Of a DNA stretch of 64,000 bases, positions 32,996-44,860 are shown piece by piece. The notes under the pieces are model-generated. The model saw nothing but the letters and a program-made list of their open reading frames with translations. It ran no database searches and was not told the DNA's origin. The DNA comes from Emydura subglobosa (Eukaryota > Chordata > Testudines > Chelidae). Where the stretch lies: assembly GCA_007922225.1 (NCBI GenBank), contig ML679989.1:19427570-19491569 (forward strand), given 5' to 3'. A program made the position numbers and the translations under genes. How positions within the stretch are numbered: the stretch's first letter is position 1; each line of letters begins with the position of its first letter.

Positions 32996-35900
32996 TCCTC
33001 ACCCTTGATCCTATTTTCTCATCTGTTATCCCAAGAAGTCAGTTGAAGCCTGGACAAAGTGGCTCCTCCCCCCAGCTGAGGGGGAAGGCCTTTAGTTTTG
33101 GGCAGGCCCACACCCACCCAACCCCCGTGCTTTCAAATTGCATACATCTGCATAAACAGAGGACTCAGGTCTTCAAAAACTGGATTGGCATGTACCACCT
33201 GTCAATATTTCTCTTTAAAAACAATTAAACACTGACCATAATCTTCATCATCCCTCCCACAGTGAGCATTTATATGGAACTGACAGAGTCTGGGGCTACG
33301 CTGCTTCAGATCCCTAAAGAAAGAGGACAAGTTCTCTTCGAAGGCCTAATCCCAGAGTTCTGCAGACAGCAGCGAGAATGGGTGTGGAGGCTAGCACACA
33401 AAGCAAGGCCCAATCCTGCGGCCAAATCCATGCATGCAGATACTTTTGCCCATGTGAAGAGAAGACTGTGCAGACTAGATTGAGAGTCTAAAGGTTATTC
33501 CCAAATTTCTAAAAGAACAATAAAAAGAGAGATACGTTTAAAGAACGGAAAAGTTAGACTTGGGAGAGCTTTTCCAAGAGAGGATAGAAAGGGAGTTGCA
33601 AGCTTAATATTATAATGACTTCAATTGTCTTCCAGACTCTATATAACGTTCCTTTGTTTAAAAATCCACCAAAACTTTGTCAACAATCATCTTTTTAAAT
33701 AATCAAATAAACCATATTGCCATGACTACATTCGTATGGTCACAACAAGAAGACACTGACCAGCATTTAATAACCAAATAAATTTAGTCCTGCTGCAGGG
33801 AGGATCATTTAGCCAGTTATTTACATTTTATATAACATACATGTATGTATGCTTTTGAGGACAGAAGCTTTGAAATGCATTAGAATACTAAACTATTATA
33901 AACCCACCAAATTTGTCACCTTAATTCCAAAAACATATGCTTAAAATTGAGGTTTTGCAATTTTTCAAATGAAGAATTTTAAGTCTCAAAAGGTTATTTA
34001 TTTTATGTTTAGAAATACAGCAATGAATCTGTTATTTGGTAACAAAGAACATTACATTTATTTAAGCTACGTGATATTTAAATATGCCTCTGCCAATATC
34101 CGGAAGGCCTGTTCAGTATACTAACAAAAGAGATCACCATAACAAAAAAACCAAAACAACATAATTCATCATATCTCCCTTATAATCAGCATCCAATCAC
34201 AATAATCCTTTGACTTCATGTGTGGATTTCTTTTCAGCTAAAATGTTAATCCTATCGTCCCCCTTCAGCAAAAAAAAAAAACAAAAAAAAAAAACAACTA
34301 ATCAGAATCTGTCCTGCTTACTCATTTTAGAGACTGCACTCACCCAAACACAATTTTTAAAATATTCTCATGTACCTAAATTCTCTCTTTTAAAGGCGAC
34401 TAACTCTCTTCAGTGTTTCCCTGTAATTAACTAGACAGGCTAAGAGTCATGTAATCGAGAAATGAATTGAGGGATTTTTGAGCCCTTCTAATCTCTACCC
34501 AAGTGAAACAGTGCCATCTTTGTAGCGGCTCAGTGAGAGATGGAGAAACAAATAACCTTTTTAGGCAGCCAGGTTAGTCTTCATTTGCAAACTCATTTAT
34601 TAGCCTGTGACAGTTTAAACACTAGAGGTAGGACACCAAATTATTTATCAGTGCTCCAAAGCCAATGATAGTAGGTGAGGATTCCAAAGGAAAGATGTTT
34701 CCTTTTAATCAAGTGCCAAAAGAAATAACTGTTTCAGTTTAGCACACTAATCCTTCCAATTCAGAATTAAGAGGGTTAATTAATGTCTGTTAAATTAATG
34801 CTTTCTATTTATTTATTATATAATCCCATAATTTAGAGATCCAAATATACAAAAGGTTGGAGGCAAACGCCTCCTTGATTATTAGGAGATTAAAGTCATC
34901 TCAAGAGTTCCTTCTTAAGAATTTTCTTGTGCTGTTTAATTTTCTGCTATTGTGACAAAAACCACATAAACTGATGTCTGACAGAGAACAGAAACACCCC
35001 CTCCCCTCCATTTTCACCAGATTGGTTTTCTATGGCATCCTCAAAATCTAACCTCTGATAGCCCAACACTTTCTAATGCCCACCACGCTGTGGCACTGGT
35101 TCAGTAAATAAAAGGAAAAGCACTACCCACTGAGTCAAACCCTCACTTCCTGAAGCATCCCCCATTCTTGGAAGTCTTTCAAACACTGTCCTTACTTATT
35201 TTGCCATCTCAGGGCCACAGGGAGTGTAGCCTGTTGTATCTCTCTCCACTCCCCTCCTCCCCCCACCCCCAAAGAAATCAAATCTGTTAAAAATCTTCAG
35301 ATAGATTCATCCTATTGGTGTTGCTCAAGGCAATAAAGTTAAAGCTACAGTAATGAATAGAACTGCCCACCATGAAAAAATGCAGGCCCTTGGGCGGGCT
35401 TATCAGAGTATTAAAGATCCAGAATGAAACAAAATACTCCAGGACTTAAACACAGCACCCACAGATCCTGTAATAGCCTTGCAACAGTGCAAGGTGATCA
35501 GACTTCTTTGTTCCTACCAAGATTCATAAACTGAAACAGATCTGCAAGTTTAACTCTTAGCTTTGTCAATATGCAGCTACTGCATATGAGCTTTCGTCAC
35601 CGGTTAAATATCTCAAACTCATTGTACAGTATTTATAGTTGTGAATAATAGTTTTCCTACAGCATTACAATGGTGAGGCACAATTCAACACACTCAATTT
35701 TAAAAGTATGATGTCCTATGATACACTGAGCTCTTTTATATACCTGTCCCTATCAAAGAGATTACGACATTTATTTTAAAAAAGGTAAAACAAAAATTGT
35801 ATATGGCAAAGTATATTGTGCCACTAGAAGAACAGCAATGTTACTGGGATTCATACAGATATGCATTACAAATGAGCAATTAAGGACCTAGTCTTCACAA

Positions 35901-36554
35901 ATTCCTCTGCCTTCTCATCATCTTATTTCAAAACTCACAGTTCAGATCCATCCAGCACTGTGTTGTTCCAGAGCACCTCAAGCAAGAAACCAGTGTCTCC
36001 AGCCTTCTACTCTCCCAGTTCACATCTTACAGTGCCTCTGTAACTGCGCCTTTTCTATTCCCTTTGTCACTTTTCCTATGCATTACAATGAATTCCTCAA
36101 GGATCTGTCTTAAGCCCTCTTCTTTACAGTTGATCTAGGTCATTCACTAGCTTTCAGGCTGGGCATTACTATATCACTTCTAGGAAGATGGCACCCAATC
36201 CCAAATCAACTTATTCTCAGGCATGTATCTACTTCTTGACTGCCATGTTGGTTTTATTTATTTAAATCAACCTTGTGCCATATTCCTGACTATTATTTCT
36301 CCTCATAAAACAGGCAGTAATTTCCTTCCAAAACCCAAGCTTCTTCTGTTCCCTTGCATCTCCACAGCCTGGAAGTCACCTATCTCCCGTTTCAGAACAC
36401 TGCCAGAATTAACTTCTGTTAAGACCTTGCCACTATGGGAACAAAAGAATAGCCATGATGGACCAAACCTGGTTCAGTACCTTGACTTTGGCAATAGCCA
36501 GAATCAGCTGCTTCAGATGGAGGGGTAAGAATCGCAATTATGAGAATAATTATG
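32996..36554. other. 3.5 kb, AT-rich, no recognised gene
   Basis: Only a half palindrome near 33405-33470 (GGCCCAATCCTGCGGCC ... CTTTTGCCCATGTG), related to the CCTGCAAAC-type MITEs, and an A-rich tract at 34270-34295 are notable. No coding motif. The TTAATTAATGTCTGTTAAAT stretch near 34775 is AT-rich unique DNA. Confidence 0.45.
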
Positions 36555-36842
36555 GAATAAACTGTCTAGAAGAAAGGTTCTTCCTAACCCTGGTCAGTAG
36601 TTGGCCTCTGCTTTAGATTAAAACATGAGGGTTTATATCCCTTATAAAAACTTTTGTATCCTATCTAAATTAACTGTGCCTGATTTTATCATCCATATAC
36701 ATTTAATTTTTTTAACCCTACTAAGCTCTTAATTTCAATATCTTATGGCAGTGAGTTCCACATGATAATTATTGGTCATATTAAAAAGTATTTAATCTCT
36801 TATTCAAGTTAAATTTGTTGCTTTCCATTTCTTTGATTATCA
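36555..36842. repeat. Old L3/CR1-like repeat, left part
   Basis: AAGAAAGGTTCTTCCTAACC, CTTATGGCAGTGAGTTCCAC and AGTATTTAATCTCTTATTCA match the wording of an ancient LINE-derived repeat common in sauropsids. It is interrupted at about 36842 by CR1 and continues at 37362. Class assigned from memory. Confidence 0.45.
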
Positions 36843-37361
36843 TAGGAATCGCAGGAGATTAGGGTTGGAAGGGACCTCAGGAACTCATCTAGTCCAACCC
36901 CTGCTCAAAGCAGGACCAACCCCAACTAAATCATCCCAGGCAGGGCTTTGTCAAGCCAGGCCTTGAAAACCTCTAAGGACGGAGATTTCACCACTTCCCT
37001 AGGTAACCCATTCCAGTGCTTCACCACCTTCCTAGTGAAAAAGTTGTTCCTAATTATACAACCTAGACCTCCCCCACTGCAACTTCAGACTATTGCTCCT
37101 TGTTCCGTCACCTGCCATCATTGAGAATAGCCTAGCTCCATCGTCTTTGGAACCCCCCTTCAGGTAGTTAAAGGCTGCTATTAAATCCCCTTTCACTCTT
37201 CCCTTCTGCAGACTAAACAATCCCAGTTCCCTCAATTTCTCCTCATAAGTCATGTGCCCCAGCCCCCTAATCATTTCATTGCCTAATTTTCATTGCCCTC
37301 CGCTGGACTCTCTCCAATTTGTCACAGAATCATAGAAGATTAGGGTTGGAAGGGACCTCTT
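36843..37361 (-). mobile_element. CR1 LINE 3' ends, minus strand
   Basis: The minus-strand CR1 3' end begins with the reverse of the tail (GATTAGGGTTGGAAGGGACC), then TCTAGTCCAACCCCTGCTCA, and encodes on minus MIRGLGHMTYEEKLRELGLF (37274 downward). It is 5' truncated near 37320, where CACAGAATCATAGAAGATTA and GGGTTGGAAGGGACCTC start a second, approximately 40-base CR1 3' tip. Both sit between the two halves of an older repeat. Confidence 0.86.
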
Positions 37362-37700
37362 ATTCCCTTGTTCTTATATTATAAGAAAGGGTAAACAGGA
37401 ACTTTCCATTTATTCTCTCTAGCATTCATTATTTTGTACCCTATCATGTACTCTTTCATTTATCTTTTAACTTACCTCAGCATCCCCAATTATTTCAATC
37501 TCTGACCTCTCCAGGTTCTGCTGTATCCTGCTTGAATAGTGTGACCAGAATGCTGTATTTTGGGTGAGGATTTATCACTGGTTTACATAATGACATAAAA
37601 GCAGTATTATTTTTATCCCATTCTTTATAGATTCTAACACTGCTTGATATTTGAGCACCAAGTTTTAATCAGTTGGAATATTTTATTCTTTATGATCTTC
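37362..37700. repeat. Old L3/CR1-like repeat, right part
   Basis: Continuation after the CR1: TTATTCCCTTGTTCTTATAT, ATAAGAAAGGGTAAACAGGA, CATTCATTATTTTGTACCCT, and TTTATAGATTCTAACACTGC near 37625. The order follows from the left part, so the CR1 interrupted a single older copy. Confidence 0.45.
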
Positions 37701-38490
37701 TAATAGCAAAATGATGTGGCCAAGCCACTTTATGGTTTCAGAAACTGGAGTCGTACCTCTACCATCTTCCATCACCTTCACTGGCTCTTTATCCTTCTCC
37801 AAATCCAATTCAATATTGCTCTCCTGATTTTCAAACACATTGCTCCAATCCATTTTGTTCATCTACATTTTGGCTCACTCTCCATTCTCTGACGCAATGT
37901 CCCACCGTCTGGGGCTGGGGCAAAAAGAAATTATCCTTCACTATCTAGAACTTTTTCCTCCCCATTCAGATCCACAGAACCTTATTCTCTTACTAAATTT
38001 CACCATAAAGCTTTCCCTTTGGCTTACAATGATCAAGCCCTTCCAATGATTTCAACTAGCTGTTGAAGAAGCTCTCTGAGACTGTGTATTAATGATGCTA
38101 TGTAGCAAATGTACATCTCATCTAACAGACACTATTGCAGAGAACACAGTGGCCCAACTAAAGGATCTACTTTTACCAAAAGATTGGTCAGCTAGAGACT
38201 AGTACTGAGCATGCACCTCCTGAAAGCCATATATGCAATATGTGGCTGAACCTGACCGTGTTCTTCTCTTAGAAATGGTAGTAGAAGTGCTATCCATAAA
38301 AATATTCATTTCACTCATAAAAATAAAGAATGAATTCCTGAATCCCAGTTTTGTAGTCATTCTCCTTAAGAACGCATATTTAACTACTTCCACTGCCAGA
38401 CACCCAAACGGCACTGCCAGCATCGCTATAAATAGATAATACAGGTTTCAGAAGTATGCATGTATGCACACCCACTTCATGTACAGGGGT
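37701..38490. other. No recognised feature
   Basis: No repeat or gene recognised, apart from the 12-base echo GTACTGAGCATG (38202-38213) of the inverted repeat at 22005. Confidence 0.4.
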
Positions 38491-38494
38491 ATGA

Positions 38495-38745
38495 TGGCAG
38501 GACACAAAGTCGCCGCCATCAGATCGACCTATCTGGATCGACTGAGCAGTCAGCGTAGACTCGCTCAATGGATCAGAAAGTCAACGCAGTAAATCCACCC
38601 CCTCAAGTGGCGTAGCGCTGCATCAACGGAAACCGCGCAGTGCGGTGAACACGGTACACAGAAGGGAAGCACAGCAGTCGACGGGAGTTACGCAAGCTAC
38701 TCCTGTCGACTGCCGCCTAATCGCCCGGTAAGTGTAGACCAGGGC
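38495..38745. repeat. CpG-rich Harbinger-type MITE fragment
   Basis: The right terminus GGTAAGTGTAGACCAGGGC (ending 38745) is the inverted form of the GCCCTGGTCTACAC end found in turtle Harbinger elements; compare CAGTGTAGACCAGGCC at 43746. The body is rich in TCGAC and CGC words, for example CAGTCGACGGGAGTTACGCA. The left end is not resolved. It is non-coding. Confidence 0.6.
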
Positions 38746-39616
38746 AAAGAGATTTGTAAATAGTCTTCGCACATGTGGTTCCTACCATGACATTAGCAAA
38801 CCAACACATCTAAACTTTCTACCTGGTTTATATTTACAACTCACAGCCAAGTAAACCTCAGCTCTGCAAGCCAAGAATGGGCTTATTAGGACAATCAGTC
38901 TTTTAATCATTAATTATATAAAGAATTTGCTGCTGGTTAGATGTTATGAACACTCAAAAATTATTTCTATGTCACTTTCTGCCAAAACGGAATCATTTTG
39001 TCCCTCACAAAATGGTAAGTGGCCTGTTAGACTGCCACAAATGTAATAATCATAAATAGTGACACCACAAATACAGGGGAAAAGGGATATTTTCTTTATC
39101 TCATAATATAAAAAGCTTGGTGATGCAGCTACAAAAGAGACATCCCAGTGGGTACAAATAATGATCAACGTCTTTCTCTACAACTCCCTTGGAATATTCC
39201 TGTGCCACCAATTTTACTTGATTATCCATTAAAATTCCAGAACTAGGATGGGCTTGCTGGTTGGGCAACCCTAGCACTTATTGTGAAAGTGGCATAAAAA
39301 GCTTTCTACATAAAAAGGTCACAGAGTATTCAACCTCTGGCCCCTGGAAGATAATGATATGGATAGGCTTGGAAGAATTAGGTTGTTTTCAGTAAATGTC
39401 AATTTTACTGTATGGAAATAGACAAAAATATTTCCATCAATGATAACCAGAATTTAAAGATAGGCAAAGTATGAAAAAAAATTTCTTGAGAACTTATTTG
39501 AGTTGATTTAAGGATATTTACTTTCTACGTTTTGACATGTGATGCTAATTTATGTTTTAATGATTATAAAGCTTTAACTCTTTGAATCTCAATGACTACT
39601 GTCATTAAATAACTAA
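38746..39616. other. No recognised feature
   Basis: AT-rich, nothing recognised. Confidence 0.45.
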
Positions 39617-40199
39617 GGGTATGTCTACACTGTGGAGTGAAGTCGATTTATGTTAAATCGACCTTCACCTGCCGAATTTTAGAAGTCGCAGGAATGTGAT
39701 CACACAATGCTCCTTGCGTCGGCAGATTGCGTCCCCACTAACTGTGCTTGGGTCGACAATCAAAGCAGTGCACCATGGGTTGCTATCCCCCAGTGCAACT
39801 AGCTGCAGAGGCTTTGGGGAAGGTTATCGTCCTCCCATGATGCAACGTCCTCCTGCCCCCTCCCTTCTTGTCCCAAAAAAACAGACTAATGCTTTTTCGC
39901 ACCATTTTTCTAAATCCTTCAGTCTCTGCCGTGCACAAGTCATTGAGGGAGAGGCATGGAGCCCGCTCAGCTCTGCACTATCATTGTGAGTGTCACAAAC
40001 ACTTCCCGTCTTATCCTGCAGTATTTTCAGGGGCTGCTGCGCTGAAAATTGTGATGTTACTCAAGACGCCCTGCTACAAGCCATTGAACGAAACAATTCC
40101 TATTTGCTGCTGATTGTCACGCACCATCTGCAGTCGGTGGAGCGCCGCTTCTAGCCCTGGGAAACAAGCACTGACTGGTGGGATCGCATTGTTATGAAG

Positions 40200-41270
40200 C
40201 TGTGGGATGATAAGCAGTGGCTGTAGAACTTTTGTATGTGAAAGGCCGCTTTCTTGGAACTCTGTGCAGCGCTGTCCCTAGCCCTGAAACGCATGAACAC
40301 TCACTTGAGACAGACTCAGACAGTGGAGAAGTGGGTGGCCATCACTCTGTGGAAGCTAGCAACGCCAGAGTGCTACCAGTTAGTCGGGAATCAATTTGGA
40401 GTCGGTAAATCCACCGTGGGAACTTCTGTAATACAAGTTTGCCAGGCCATTAACAGACTTCTGCTAAGAAGGGTAGTGACTTTGGGAAACGTGCAGGACA
40501 TAGTGGATGGGCTTTCTGCAATGGGGTTCCCAAACTGGGGGGAGGGGGGGGCGATAGATGGCATGCTTATCCCTATCTTAGCACCGGACCACCTAGCCAC
40601 AGAGTACATTAATCAAAAGGGATACTTCTCTATGGTGTTACAGGCCCTTGTGGATCACAAGGGACGCTTCACCAACATCAATGTGGGGTGGTCTGCAAAG
40701 GTGCATGAGGCGCGCATCTTTAGGAACTCAGGTCTGTTAAAAAAGATGCAAGAAGGGACTTTCTTCCCTGACCAAAAATAAATATTGGGGATGTTGAAAT
40801 GCCAATAGCGATCCTTGGAGACCTTGCGTATCCATTGCTCCCCTGGCTGATGAATCCATACACTGGCCACCTGGACAGTGAGAAGGAGAGGTTCAATAAT
40901 AGGCTCAGCAAGTGCAGAATGGTCGTGGAATGTGCATTTGGACGTTTAAAGGCTCGCTGATGCAGTTTACTCACTAGGCTAGACCTCAGTGGAAAAAAAA
41001 CATCCCAGCAGTTATCTCTGCATGCTGTGTGCTCCATAATGTTTGTGAGACAAAGGGAGAGAAGTCTCCATTGGGTTGGGTCGTGGAGGCAGATAGGCTG
41101 GCTGCCAATTTTGAGCAGCCAGACAGCAGTGCAATGCTGAGAGCCAACCGTGGAGCACTGCGCCTCAGGGAAGACTTGAAAAAATGTTTTGCAATAAGAC
41201 CTAATGTTTCTGAAAAATCTATGTTCTGTCTTCTCTTCCCATCCCCCACCCATTCCCCAGCACTGTGCTA
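40200..41270 (+). pseudogene. HARBI1-like: HARBI1-like Harbinger transposase, broken
   Basis: Longest intact stretch 40254-40781 (175 residues): N-terminal helical region with EKWVAITLWKLATPECYQLV and FGVGKSTVGTSVIQVCQAIN; first catalytic block GGAIDGMLIPI; QKGYFSMVLQALVDHKGRFT; second block VGWSAKVHEARIFRNSGLL. After a frameshift at about 40780 come VEMPIAILGDLAYPLLPWLM and VVECAFGRLKAR (third acidic residue E), then a stop (TGA, about 40959) where W is expected. A further frameshift in the A run at 40992 precedes CCVLHNVCETKGEKSPLG. Upstream of the ATG two stops (about 40225-40243) interrupt DDKQWL..NFC. The second catalytic residue is E instead of D (HEAR for HDAR). DDE transposases cut and paste DNA ends; this copy cannot. 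Confidence 0.88.
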
Positions 41271-41629
41271 GCCCCCCTGAGCTGTAATCCCCGCAGTCTC
41301 AATAAAGAAAGAGTAATTATCTTTAAAGCAGTAAATTTTTATTGTTGATCGTTAACAATGGAGGGAAAAGAAGTTATTTCAACACTTTGCATGCATTGTA
41401 ATGGGGATGTGAGGGGACACAGAGCAAAGATTCACTGTGCAAACAGCAAACAATGCATTCCCATTTCTTAAAGAGGCCGGTGCCTCTTTCTGCTCCCCTC
41501 ATCTGGCATGGAGTGCAGCACATATTGCACCCTGCTCAACCTCCTCCTAGACCGCTTGGGGGTGGGGGATAGAAAAGAGTGTGTGAGCTGGGAGTTTTGT
41601 AAGGGATTCAGAGGGAGTCTATCTTGCCG

Positions 41630-43340
41630 TTAATCTTCTTGAAGCTCAACCAAACGCCTCAACATGTCTGACTGATCCCTCATTATGTGCAGCATCTCAT
41701 CCTGCATTGCATGCTCATGTTCTTGGGTCACCTTCCTGTTCTCCATGTCCATGTTCATTTTCTCTGATAAGGAAATCTTCCAGGCTCTTAGCTCTGTATC
41801 AGCAGCCACGGAGGCGTTCATTATCTCGGTGAACATGTCATCCTGATTTTTTTTCGCCTTCTAATCTGCAAGAGGCGGTCAGCGGGAGCACTAGATGCTG
41901 AGCTGAAGGCCGTGCTGTCCACTGAAAGGCAAGCAAAGCACAAGGTATCCATTGCTAGCTGGCCCCACAGACGAAAAGCAATGTTACAATGTAAAAATAA
42001 CTCCCCTTTATATTCCCAAGGGAATGGCAGACCCCATACCAATCTCTACCTATTGCAGGGGTTGTAGTGCTTTTCCAGGCATGGTAAGTAAGGGGCTGGT
42101 GCATCCATTCAGGGAAATCCCCGTAGTGCATGCTGCATAAATCCATAGTTCCCCAACCAGCAGGATTCTTGCGCTCCCTGACCCTCCCAAAAATAGGTTT
42201 TTGAAAAGGTAGTCCAGAGGGAGTGTGTATGTGGGGGGGTGAAATTCCCCCAGGTGAAACCATACGTGGGCACCCATCTCACGGCTCCTAATACGTATCA
42301 CAGTCATGTGCTGCCTTGTAACTTGCAGTTTACGTACCCCAAAAAGGCCCCTTGGCAGAGGGGGAAAAAAACTTTTGTATGGAGTGGTACTGCAAATTTG
42401 CGCCATCTTCCCTAGCTGACCATGAGTGATATCAGTCTCCTGAGGGCAACAGAGGCGGAAAGGGAGGATTTGCTGCAAACATCTGGGTAGAGGCCTGGCC
42501 CTTATGCTGCTATGCTGTGTTCCGCAATGATGCCTGCACAATTAATAAGAGAATGGTGGGGGAAAGTATCCTATCGCAGTGGAAGAAATAAGGCTGCTCT
42601 CCCCAGAAACCTTCTGCAAAGGATCACAGAGTACCGAAATGAAAGTTTCCTGGAGATATCCCTGGAGGATTCTTGGAGCATCCCTGTGCACATAAACATT
42701 CTTCTCTGGGTGGAACCCCTTGCTTAGGTGAACTAACAACAAGGAAGCCAACCCCCACTACCACACTCAGGTTTTTTTCCCCTGTTATGACAAGAAGCTG
42801 GAGTGGGGAGACAACCATAGAAATGAGATTTGCAGTACATACTCACCAGATGTGCCTTCCCCAGCATCTCGGTCACTCATGCTGTCCTGCTTCCGACTGG
42901 GCTGTTCCGGGGTTACAAAGAGCTCGTAGCTTTCAGGGAAACTGGATTCCCCAGTTGCCTGGCCCCTGTTCTCCTCCTCCACAGAGTCCTTCTTGTTCAT
43001 CCTGGATTCCTCTGACATATTGCTGCAGTGTGGCGGTACAGCGGTGGGGTCACTGCCGAGAATCTCATGCGGCGCCTCATAAAAATGACATGTCTTTGGT
43101 GACGAGCCAGAACGACTGTTCGCCTCTTGAGTTTTCTGATATGCCTGCCTCAGCTCTTTGATTTTAATATGGCACTGCTGCGCATCCCTCCTGTGCCCCT
43201 TTTCCAACATGCCACACAATATTTTTTCGTAAATATCTAAATTCCTTTTGCTGGCTCAGCGCTGAGTCAGCACAGATTCTTCGCTCCACGGACCAATGAG
43301 ATCCAAGACCTAAGGTCGACTCCAGGCTGGCACGCGTTTG
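41630..43340 (-). pseudogene. Myb/SANT-like (trihelix) Harbinger partner protein, broken
   Basis: Reading down the minus strand from 43340: VLDLIGPWSEESVL, SKRNLDIYEKILCGMLEKGH, RRDAQQCHIKIKELRQAYQK, TQEANSRSGSSPKTCHFYEA, HEILGSDPT, a trihelix Myb/SANT DNA-binding domain of about 90 residues with two in-frame stops before the SKRN block. A polar acidic linker then gives ELFVTPEQPSRKQDSMSDRD, AGEGTSGEYV (43219-42785), and a C-terminal coiled-coil-like tail: EHEHAMQDEMLHIMRDQSDM, LRRLVELQED (41836-41630). A non-coding stretch between about 42785 and 42050 may be an intron plus decay. The protein normally binds transposon ends and carries the transposase into the nucleus. Confidence 0.8.
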
Positions 43341-43746
43341 GGGTGTGCAGTTGCTATGATCAGTTCTGCTGGCAAACTCGCCCCATGCTGACAAAACAGG
43401 AAATGGGAATTCAAAATTTCCCATGGCTTGAGAGGAGGGGCTGTTTTCTGTGTACGTAGCTTCAGTGCAGTGGAGTGTGAATGTGCAGAGCGGTCACAGC
43501 AGAGCATTGTGGGATAACTCACGGAGGCCAATTACATCGAATTACACTGCGCTCTGCCTACACTGCCGCTCATTCGACCCAAACAATTCGATTTCCGCCC
43601 TACACCACTTGCGGAGGTGGTTTTATTAAGTCAGATTTTCCCTTGATTTAAGTTGATGGAATTGACCAGCCAGTGAAGACGCATACATTATGTGGTCGAC
43701 AGACACCGCATTCCAATCGACCTACCGTCACAGTGTAGACCAGGCC

Positions 43747-44324
43747 TGTCTGATATGCCATAATTTCCTACAACTGTGAAAATTTACATAGAGAAAATGT
43801 AAAAATAAATGCTTAAAACCCTATAATTTTGTGCCACTGTGAAAATTTAAATTGATCAAAATTGAAAAAAAATGCTTAAAAATAACCAGTGATATTATCG
43901 GTCAAAATTCTAAAAAAAATAAAAATAAAATTCTGCCAAGCCTAAATATGCGTGTTCCACATGCTAGAAGAAATTTACTATCGCCACTTAGCTTCAAAAC
44001 ATGTTAAGGTCCAATCTATTTCCGACTTTCCTAACTAACCTGAGCATCATGACATACTGACTTCTCCAAAAAACTGTAAGAGGAAACAGAAATCACTAGT
44101 TAGCCTCATGGCATTAGGCTGAGTAAACATCTGAAGTATTGGCATACCCTTTGCTCCTCAGCTGACCAGTAGCAGTTAAAATTAATATATATCCCACAAA
44201 GAGCAGGATGAAAAAAATAATTCCAAAGAATTTTTTCTACAGGTAAGAATGCCCAGCACCAACCCACCAGACTGAAAGTGTCTTAAGAGCACTTCAGATA
44301 GGAAGGAAGGTTAATAGCAATCAA
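43747..44324. other. No recognised feature
   Basis: AT-rich flank of the Harbinger element. Confidence 0.45.
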
Positions 44325-44860
44325 CATACCAGTTAATACCAGTTCTGGTGTCCTCACTTGAAAAAGGAGGTTGACAAATTGAAAAGGGCTCTGAAAAAAG
44401 CCTAAATCTGTGGTCTAAAAACATGCCCTACAACAAGAGCCTAAAGAAGCTCCATCTATTTATCTTATCCAAGAAAAGGTTTAGAGGTGACTTGATCACT
44501 GTTTACAACTACGTACATGGGGAAAAGATTTCTGATGGGAGGGGTCTCGTTAATCTAGTCCAACAAGGTCCAATGGCTGAGGTATAGTTAGACAAACTCA
44601 GACTATGGTGCACATTTTTAATAGTGAGGATAACTAATCACGGGAACACCTTACCGAGTGAATTCTCCATCACTTGGGAACCTGTATATCAAGACTGAAT
44701 GTCTCCTTCCAAAAGATACACTCTATCTGAGTCAAGAATTATGGGCTTGGTGCAGGAATCACTGAGTGAAATTCTTTGGCCTGTGTTATGCAGGAGGTCA
44801 GCTGGGAGGATCATTATGGTAATTTCTGACTTTAAAAACCTACACATCTGGGAAAGATGG
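44325..44860 (+). mobile_element. Old CR1-like LINE 3' region
   Basis: Decayed CR1 wording: TTCTGGTGTCCTCACTTGAA, then AAGGAGGTTGACAAATTGAA, with translated pieces like LSKKRFRGDLITVYNYV and GEKISDGRGLVNLV, followed by the 3' untranslated signature ATGCAGGAGGTCAGCTGGGA near 44788. More diverged than the CR1 copies at 30 kb or 61 kb. Confidence 0.7.

Larger units (their letters stand above)
39617..43746. mobile_element. PIF/Harbinger transposon, end to end, 4.13 kb
   Basis: Termini GGGTATGTCTACACTGTG (39617) and the reverse complement GGCCTGGTCTACACTGTG (43746) form terminal inverted repeats with TCGA-rich subterminal DNA on both sides. Inside lie two convergent genes: a HARBI1-like DDE transposase on plus (40200-41270) and a Myb/SANT-like protein on minus (43340-41630), the standard two-gene layout of autonomous Harbinger elements. 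TAA precedes the left end, but the right flank (TGT) does not match, so the three-base target duplication is not confirmed. Both genes are damaged. Confidence 0.88.

Noticed and set aside
43000..43340. Trihelix domain as a real ZSCAN29-like host transcription factor
   Set aside because: The domain sits between Harbinger termini opposite a transposase and has in-frame stops, so it is the transposon's own protein.
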